NCBI GenBank assembly: GCA_963999645.1
Contig: CAXEUY010000009.1
Location: 24,048 to 88,047, forward strand
Length of the DNA: 64,000 nt
Source of the DNA: MedAcidi-G1 sp002294285
GTDB taxonomy: Bacteria; Actinomycetota; Acidimicrobiia; Acidimicrobiales; MedAcidi-G1
Direction: 5' to 3'
Shown: positions 58,887 through 64,000 of the stretch, piece after piece
Numbering within the stretch: the stretch's first letter is position 1
Layout: the number at the start of each line of letters is the position of its first letter
Made by a program: the position numbers and the translations under genes
Notes under the pieces: generated by a model
What the model was told of the DNA's origin: nothing
Databases searched by the model: none
The model's input: the letters and a program-made list of their open reading frames with translations, nothing else

Positions 58887-59893
58887 CGATCTATAACAGG
58901 AAAGTGGCAGGCAACGAAATGGTCATCGCCTACTTTTTGCATCTCAGGTTCTTTCTCTTCACACAACGCCTGCGCTGATGGGCATCGGGTTCTGAATCGA
59001 CAACCTGTTGGAGGATTTATTGGAGAAGGAATGTCATCACCTATTGCCGATTCTGATTCACTGACAGTGGACGCGGGTTCGGGGGCTGATGCAAGCAGGA
59101 CCCTAGTGTATGGGTGGGCAGGTAGAGAGTAAATTGTGTCAGAGCTGCCTATTTCACAGATTTTTCCTAGATACATCACTACGACACGATCGCTGACGTT
59201 CCTGACTACTGAAAGGTCATGGCTAATAAATAAAAGTGTCAAACCATACTTTTCTTTCATTTCTTCTAAAAGGTTTAAGATCTGAGCTTGAACGGAAACA
59301 TCTAAAGCGGAAACAGGCTCGTCACAAATAAGAATTTCGGGATCTAGTGCAACAGCTCTAGCTATAGAAATCCGCTGGCATTGTCCGCCGGAAAATTCAT
59401 GGGCTCTTCTAGTCGCTGCTATTTCGGGGTCGATGCCGACAGATTCGAGTATCTCGTCAACCCGGTCTTGAATTTGTTGTTCACTCATGCCGTTAGGCCA
59501 AATAGCGAGTCCTTCTTTTACTACTTCACGGACTATTCTTCGCGGATTGAGGGAAGAGATGGGGTCTTGGAAAATCATCTGCAATTTAGGTCTAATTTTC
59601 CTAAGTGCGTCTCCTTTTAATCCTGAAAGTTCAATTGGACCATCTTCTGATGCAACCATCACACTGCCTGAAGTGGGCTTAGGTAGCTGCACTATGGACC
59701 GTGCAGTTGTTGACTTACCACATCCTGATTCACCAACAATTCCGAGTGTTTCACCTTTTTTAACATCAAAGCTGACATCAGAAACTGCGTGGACTATTTC
59801 ATCTCGACCCACCTTAAATTCCATTACTAGGTTCTTGACACTTAGAACTATGTCATCATCTTCACGCATCTGAGTAACACCACTACCAGCCAT
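58883..59893 (-). CDS. oppF: Oligopeptide/dipeptide ABC transporter ATPase 2
   Basis: This 336-residue ATPase is of the OppF/DppF type. It has Walker A GESGCGKSTTARSI, Q-loop MIFQDPISSLNPRR, signature FSGGQCQRISIARAVAL, Walker B ILICDEPVSALD and H-loop LFISHDLSV. The C-terminal oligo_HPY region with TGCRFRTRCPSAQALCEEKE holds the cysteines typical of the family. Its ATG overlaps the oppD stop by one base. Either dipeptides, oligopeptides, or another solute may be carried. Confidence 0.93.
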   Translation of the reverse strand: MAGSGVTQMREDDDIVLSVKNLVMEFKVGRDEIVHAVSDVSFDVKKGETLGIVGESGCGKSTTARSIVQLPKPTSGSVMVASEDGPIELSGLKGDALRKIRPKLQMIFQDPISSLNPRRIVREVVKEGLAIWPNGMSEQQIQDRVDEILESVGIDPEIAATRRAHEFSGGQCQRISIARAVALDPEILICDEPVSALDVSVQAQILNLLEEMKEKYGLTLLFISHDLSVVRNVSDRVVVMYLGKICEIGSSDTIYSLPAHPYTRVLLASAPEPASTVSESESAIGDDIPSPINPPTGCRFRTRCPSAQALCEEKEPEMQKVGDDHFVACHFPVIDR

Positions 59894-60978
59894 CAGAGTT
59901 CTCCTGTGTCAGATCGCGCAGCAGATGTTTCAAATTCCTTCATATCTAAACCTGCAGGCGTGTGACCTGCATTCTGATTAGTTTCTCTAGCTTTTATGCC
60001 TTCAGGCGTACTTACAGGATTGTGACATGCGCAAAGGTGTCTTTTTTCTTGCTCAACTAGCGGTGGCATATCAGTTAAACATTCACTAGTGGAGTAACGG
60101 CATCTCGGAACGAATGGACAACCTATAATTTTACCTATTACCTCTGGAGGCTTACCTGGAATTGGAACTAGCCTCGTGTGACTTGGAGTATCTATCTTTG
60201 GAATTGTTGCATTCAAAGCTTCCGTATAGGGATGAAGCCCGTCACATTCGAAAAGAACAGAAGTTGGAGCTTTTTCCATTGTCCGGCCACCGTACATGAC
60301 CATAATTTCATCCGTTCGACCCTTCACGACACCAAGATCATGAGTTATCAATATCATCGACATTCCGCGCTCTTTGCGAAGATCATCTAAAAGGTCCAAA
60401 ATATGCTTTTGAACTGTGACATCTAACGCTGTTGTGGGTTCATCAGCTATTAGAAGCCTTGGATCGCATGCTAAAGCGATGGCAATCACAACTCTTTGTC
60501 TAAGACCTCCAGAAAGTTCATGTGGATATTGTCGTAGACGTTTCGCTGGTTCTGGAATCCCTACTTGTTCAAGCAAATCTCCAGCTTCGGTCATAGCTTC
60601 ACTTCGACTTCGGTTCATGTGGATGCGTAGTGATTCTGCGATCTGTTCACCAATGCGTTTAACCGGATTCAAAGAAGTCATGGGATCTTGAAAAATCATG
60701 GTCATTTCAACGCCCCAAAAATGCTTTTCTTTCTTTCTAGCGATTTGCCTTAAGTCTCTTCCATCAAATTTCATCGAGCCTTCTACCTGTGCGTAAGAAG
60801 GCAAAAGGTTCATAAGTGTTTTGGCGGTAACAGATTTACCGGATCCGGATTCGCCTACAATTCCTATCGATTTTCCGGGTTCAAGATCGAATGAAACTCC
60901 ATCTACAGCGCGAACAGATCCTTGTTCAGTTAAAAAACTGACATGTAGATCTTCAACAGAAATCAACGAGTCAGCCAT
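59893..60978 (-). CDS. oppD: Oligopeptide/dipeptide ABC transporter ATPase 1
   Basis: This 361-residue partner ATPase has Walker A GESGSGKSVTAKTLM, Q-loop MIFQDPMTSLNPVKR, signature LSGGLRQRVVIAIALAC, Walker B LLIADEPTTALD and H-loop LITHDLGV. The C-terminal segment GCPFVPRCRYSTSECL is the oligo_HPY domain. The ATG at 60978 has GGGAGG 6 nt upstream; a TTG two codons earlier is less suitable. It follows the permease gene by 2 bp. Confidence 0.93.
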   Translation of the reverse strand: MADSLISVEDLHVSFLTEQGSVRAVDGVSFDLEPGKSIGIVGESGSGKSVTAKTLMNLLPSYAQVEGSMKFDGRDLRQIARKKEKHFWGVEMTMIFQDPMTSLNPVKRIGEQIAESLRIHMNRSRSEAMTEAGDLLEQVGIPEPAKRLRQYPHELSGGLRQRVVIAIALACDPRLLIADEPTTALDVTVQKHILDLLDDLRKERGMSMILITHDLGVVKGRTDEIMVMYGGRTMEKAPTSVLFECDGLHPYTEALNATIPKIDTPSHTRLVPIPGKPPEVIGKIIGCPFVPRCRYSTSECLTDMPPLVEQEKRHLCACHNPVSTPEGIKARETNQNAGHTPAGLDMKEFETSAARSDTGEL

Positions 60979-60980
60979 TA

Positions 60981-61901
60981 TCAACCTCCCCCGATTCCCA
61001 TTTCGCGCACATCAAAGAAATCTCTTAACCTGTCACCTGCATAGTTCAGTGACATCACTGTTAAAAACATTATGCCTATAGGGAACATCGAGACCCACGG
61101 TGCTTTTTGCAGAGTTCTCGAAGCAGATCCGAGAACAATCATCTTTCCCCAAGAGAATCCTTCTTCAACGGAAAGTCCTAAAAACGCGAGTCCCCCTTCT
61201 CCGACTATCGCCAAAGCCATACCCAAAAATGCAAGAGCTCCCATTGGAATGGTCACGTTTGGAAGTATTTCTTTAATCATGATTCTTCTATTAGTGGAAC
61301 CTAAAATTCTTGCTGCTGCTACGAACTCTCTTTCGGAAATAGAAATTGTAATCGCACGGGCTAAGCGTGCTACTGGTGCAACACCGATGATTCCAATTGT
61401 CAAGCAAACAACTGCGAGTGTTTGACCTAGAAGGGAAATTATCAAAAGTGCTAGTACTAAACCTGGGAAAGCGAAGAGTATGAAAATTATGATGGAGAGG
61501 AATTTGTCAGTCGCTCCTTTGAAAAACCCAGCGACGATTCCTAGTGGCCCTCCTACGGCGAATCCGAAAACTATGGCGAAGAAACCTACAGTGAGAGAAA
61601 CTCTGGATCCCCAGATTGTTCTAGAGAACATGTCTCGACCATTTGTATCGGTGCCGAACCAGTTGTCCCAGTTTGGGGCGTCAAGGCGTCCTCCTGCTCC
61701 TGTCTGATCCGGATCGGGGATCGGCAAAACAGGAGCTAAGAAAGCTGCGATAACGACAAGAACCATCCATCCTATGGAGACCCAGAAACCGAAACCGATT
61801 TTTCGTTTTTCTCTTTTCTCGTCGTCTATTAGAGAGGAGTCTTCATCCTGAGGACTTAAGCCTTTAGAAACCCGTTTTGTCATTGTTAGATTAAGTCTCA
61901 C
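60981..61901 (-). CDS. oppC: Oligopeptide/dipeptide ABC transporter permease C
   Basis: This 306-residue permease has a charged N-terminal tail (1-35), then six membrane segments. The OppC marks are LDAPNWDNWFGTDTNGRDMF and VAAARILGSTNRRIMIKEIL, the EAA loop. The start is GTG at 61901, supported by GAGGG 6 nt upstream, overlapping the end of oppB by 11 bp; an ATG six codons later is the alternative but has no SD. Confidence 0.92.
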   Translation of the reverse strand: MRLNLTMTKRVSKGLSPQDEDSSLIDDEKREKRKIGFGFWVSIGWMVLVVIAAFLAPVLPIPDPDQTGAGGRLDAPNWDNWFGTDTNGRDMFSRTIWGSRVSLTVGFFAIVFGFAVGGPLGIVAGFFKGATDKFLSIIIFILFAFPGLVLALLIISLLGQTLAVVCLTIGIIGVAPVARLARAITISISEREFVAAARILGSTNRRIMIKEILPNVTIPMGALAFLGMALAIVGEGGLAFLGLSVEEGFSWGKMIVLGSASRTLQKAPWVSMFPIGIMFLTVMSLNYAGDRLRDFFDVREMGIGGG

Positions 61902-62895
61902 GGCTTACCCTCGGATCGATGACGGAGTAAAACATATCAACAATGAAATTAATCGCTATAAACGATGACGATATTACGGTGACAAGTCCGAGGACAAGTG
62001 GGAAATCGTCTCGTATGACAGCTTCGACAAAAGTTCTTCCCAATCCTGGGATTACAAAAATTTGTTCAACAACTAAAGCTCCACCTATTAAGCCTCCTGT
62101 GCTTAAACCGAAAACTGTTACTAAAGAGAAAAGAGAGGGCCGTAAAACATGGCGAAACATTATCCAACGATCCGAAAGTCCTTTAGCTTTTGCCATAAGA
62201 ACGAAATCTTCCTGCAAAGTTGTTATCAGGTCTGTTCTCAATAAACGGAAGTAGGTTGCAGCTAGAGGGAGGGCTAAAGTCATTGCCGGCAGGACAGTCG
62301 ACCGTAAACGACTGAAAAAGTCATCGTCTTCATACCGACTTGGGAATATCTGCCATTTGACCACAAATAAGTAGAAGAGGATCACGCCGAGTGCGAAATT
62401 TGGTAGTGATATAAAACCAAAAGAAGAAACCGTAGCTGATTTATCGAATGCACGATTTGCTTTATAGGCGGCTCGAATAGCAGCAGGAACTGCAATCAGA
62501 AGTGCGAAAATTTCTGCGACCACCATAAGAAATATTGATTTTGGTATTCGATTTCCAATGATTGTAGTAACAGGCATTGAATTTTTGAATGAAACACCAA
62601 GGTCACCTTGAACAACATCTCCGACCCATCTCACATAACGAAGAGGTAGAGGGTCATTCAAGTGGTACTTTTCCCTTGCCGCCTCCACAACTTCACAGTC
62701 ACCTACATCTGTTCCTCCCTGACCTGAGACATCTTCGATCTCACCTGCAAGAACCGCATCACAATCAACTGAAGCGTGAAAACCGACGACATTGAACAAT
62801 GGGTCACCCAGCGAGTTCATAGCTGCAAAGGCCAAAAAAGTCGCTGCAAGAATCACAGCAACCATTTGCGCTACGCGCTTTAAAATAAAACCCAT
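61891..62895 (-). CDS. oppB: Oligopeptide/dipeptide ABC transporter permease B
   Basis: This 334-residue permease has six membrane segments. It begins MGFILKRVAQMVAVILAATF, has the long external loop after helix 1 with REKYHLNDPLPLRYVRWVGD and QGDLGVSF, and the EAA loop MAKAKGLSDRWIMFRHVLRP. The loop has an insert with two cysteines (ASVDCDAVLAGE and DVGDCEVVE) that is longer than in E. coli OppB. The ATG is preceded by GGTGGGGGA. It is the first permease gene downstream of the binding protein. Confidence 0.92.
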   Translation of the reverse strand: MGFILKRVAQMVAVILAATFLAFAAMNSLGDPLFNVVGFHASVDCDAVLAGEIEDVSGQGGTDVGDCEVVEAAREKYHLNDPLPLRYVRWVGDVVQGDLGVSFKNSMPVTTIIGNRIPKSIFLMVVAEIFALLIAVPAAIRAAYKANRAFDKSATVSSFGFISLPNFALGVILFYLFVVKWQIFPSRYEDDDFFSRLRSTVLPAMTLALPLAATYFRLLRTDLITTLQEDFVLMAKAKGLSDRWIMFRHVLRPSLFSLVTVFGLSTGGLIGGALVVEQIFVIPGLGRTFVEAVIRDDFPLVLGLVTVISSSFIAINFIVDMFYSVIDPRVSRET

Positions 62896-62984
62896 TCCCC
62901 CACCTGCAGTCAGAGATACATCAACTTAGAAATCCGATATTAGCGCTCAGAAAGACTAAAGCTCTATCCCGCTTATAAAGAAAA

Positions 62985-63020
62985 AATAAAAGGGCGGCTG
63001 ACATAGTCAGCCGCCCTTAA
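62985..63020 (-). terminator. Strong intrinsic terminator after the binding-protein gene
   Basis: AAGGGCGGCTGAC (62990-63002) and GTCAGCCGCCCTT (63006-63018) form a perfect 13-bp stem with a 3-nt loop. On the minus strand the stem is followed by TTTATTTTTTC, as in a rho-independent terminator. It lies between the binding-protein gene and oppB, so it probably limits read-through into the permease and ATPase genes. Confidence 0.93.
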
Positions 63021-63040
63021 ATTTCTTAGTTTGACTCTAA

Positions 63041-64000
63041 TTACTCTTCAAACCACATGGTCGAATACGATCCGTATCCGCCACCAGTTCCTCGACAATC
63101 TGGTGCTGTCCCATCAGGGAATCTGAAGTCACACATTCCCCTTAATTTAGGATCATAAGTTGCATTCCATAATGTGTGGGTCAGCATCACGTATGTGTAG
63201 CTCTCCTGCACATTTGCAGCAACATCTTTCCAGGCTTGAACAACCTCATCGCGGTCGGTGTTGCCTCTTGCACCATAAACGAGTTCATCACGTGCTGGGT
63301 CACAGAATCGTGGCCAGTTAAGTGACAGAACTCCAATAGCATCACAAACAATCCAGACACCGTCACCATCTGGGTTACGAGCCCCCATCTGACGCCAGGT
63401 TAGGAAGTCGTACATGCCGATTGCTGTCTGCGTGATGTGGTCATCCTGCAAAAGCATGTCCTTAGTCACATTGAAGTAAGGCTCATACCCTGCGGAAAGA
63501 ACATCAAATATTCGATCCTGGATAACCGATGGTCCTGAATACTGGAATTCCATATTGATCTTTCCATCAGTGCAGTTGTCAGGATTATCCCCACAGTATT
63601 CTGCAACTAGTGGAGCAGCCATTTCTGGCATATCTGCCTCCTGCTTGACGTCAGGATTATGGAAAATCGACTCTGGTGGGAACCAGGAGTCAGCAGACCT
63701 AAGTTCTCCTTGGCCTATGAATTCCAAATAGTCAGCCTTAGCTGTTGCGTAAGTCAGAGCCTTTCGGGCACGAATGTCATCGAATGGAGCCTTTGAGGTA
63801 TTCATCATCGCGAATGTTTCCTCACCAAGGTCCTGTTCGAAAACCTGATATCCGTCGTCTGCCAATTCTCTCAGGATCATCGTTGCGTCAATGCTGGAGG
63901 TTGATACACCGTCAAGGTCACCTGCCTCCATTGCTCCTGCGCCAAGTTCACTATCTGTGTAAACATAGAACTCTATTGCGTCAAGAAGAACTTCTCCTGC
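63041..64000 (-). CDS. oppA: Extracellular solute-binding protein, family 5 (partial, 5' end outside)
   Basis: The open frame runs off the right edge; the visible 319 codons are the C-terminal part of a peptide-type binding protein (full length usually about 550 residues). Recognisable features are LDAIEFYVYTDSELG followed by MEAGDLDGV, the FAMMNTSKAPFDDIRARKAL segment common to family 5, and AWKDVAANVQESYTYVML near the end. The Cys residues in VAEYCGDNPDNCTDG may form a disulfide. An in-frame ATG at 63931 is internal, not the start. It heads the opp operon. Confidence 0.92.
   Translation of the reverse strand, partial: AGEVLLDAIEFYVYTDSELGAGAMEAGDLDGVSTSSIDATMILRELADDGYQVFEQDLGEETFAMMNTSKAPFDDIRARKALTYATAKADYLEFIGQGELRSADSWFPPESIFHNPDVKQEADMPEMAAPLVAEYCGDNPDNCTDGKINMEFQYSGPSVIQDRIFDVLSAGYEPYFNVTKDMLLQDDHITQTAIGMYDFLTWRQMGARNPDGDGVWIVCDAIGVLSLNWPRFCDPARDELVYGARGNTDRDEVVQAWKDVAANVQESYTYVMLTHTLWNATYDPKLRGMCDFRFPDGTAPDCRGTGGGYGSYSTMWFEE

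Noticed and set aside
63041..63931. ATG at 63931 as the start of the binding protein
   Set aside because: The frame stays open to the window edge with family-typical sequence upstream, so this Met is internal.
1..64000. Mobile elements, prophage, CRISPR arrays or toxin-antitoxin genes
   Set aside because: No transposase, integrase, terminal inverted repeats, spaced direct repeats or typical small toxin pairs were found on reading both strands.

Overview
The window looks like a chromosomal stretch from an uncultured, probably marine, actinobacterium, most likely of the class Acidimicrobiia. This rests on gene content: the MSMEG_4193 / DUF3090 / SCO1664 trio, DUF3107, a TIGR03085-type protein, an F420-dependent LLM oxidoreductase with an FrhB-like flavoprotein, a PdtaS-like histidine kinase and actinobacterial-type Mrp. 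Composition is moderate in GC (about low 40s % by eye). Coding density is very high: genes often overlap by 1-14 bp and no gene-free stretch exceeds about 210 bases. Two translation-start styles coexist: genes with a clear Shine-Dalgarno (SD) sequence, and genes without one in which a TANNNT box lies 6-7 nt before the start codon, as expected for leaderless mRNAs. No insertion sequences, prophage, CRISPR array or rRNA were seen.

Layout. 1-3 kb: hom (edge), lysA and argS. 3-9 kb: a small beta-rich protein, a DMT exporter, a PhnD-C-E-E type phosphonate/phosphate ABC importer, a ROK sugar kinase and a dienelactone hydrolase. 10-14 kb: tRNA-Arg(CCG), an FrhB-like Fe-S flavoprotein, a small lipoprotein, a family-5 uracil-DNA glycosylase and the phosphatase/DUF3090/SCO1664 trio. 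14-22 kb: ETF alpha/beta, a lipid kinase, a glycerophosphodiesterase, a PdtaS-like kinase, DUF3107, Mrp, a SufR-like regulator and SixA. 22-28.6 kb: a complete System I cytochrome c maturation operon (ccmABCDEFGH, with CcmH fused to a TPR CcmI-like part). 28.6-38 kb: a septum-formation-domain lipoprotein, a small membrane protein, Nudix, Fur, an LLM oxidoreductase, fumarase, a haloalkane dehalogenase, a BtuFCD importer led by a cobalamin riboswitch, and a CysQ-like phosphatase. 38-49 kb: FabH, an ABC-F protein, SurE, a second haloalkane dehalogenase, an SDR, a flavodoxin-like protein, RarD plus a DMT transporter, PlsC, a YceI-cupredoxin fusion and a TIGR03085 protein. 49-59 kb: a catabolic-looking group of carotenoid oxygenase, acyl-CoA ligase, MaoC hydratase, SDR, CaiB CoA-transferase, thiolase, carboxylesterase and epimerase-like SDR. 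59-64 kb: an oligopeptide/dipeptide-type ABC importer whose binding-protein gene runs off the right edge.

Together the genes suggest an aerobic, c-type-cytochrome-bearing heterotroph that imports peptides, phosphorus compounds and B12. It appears to use F420 and ETF redox chemistry and to degrade acyl-CoA intermediates and possibly organohalides. Functions are assigned from recognisable motifs and gene order only; no database search was run.
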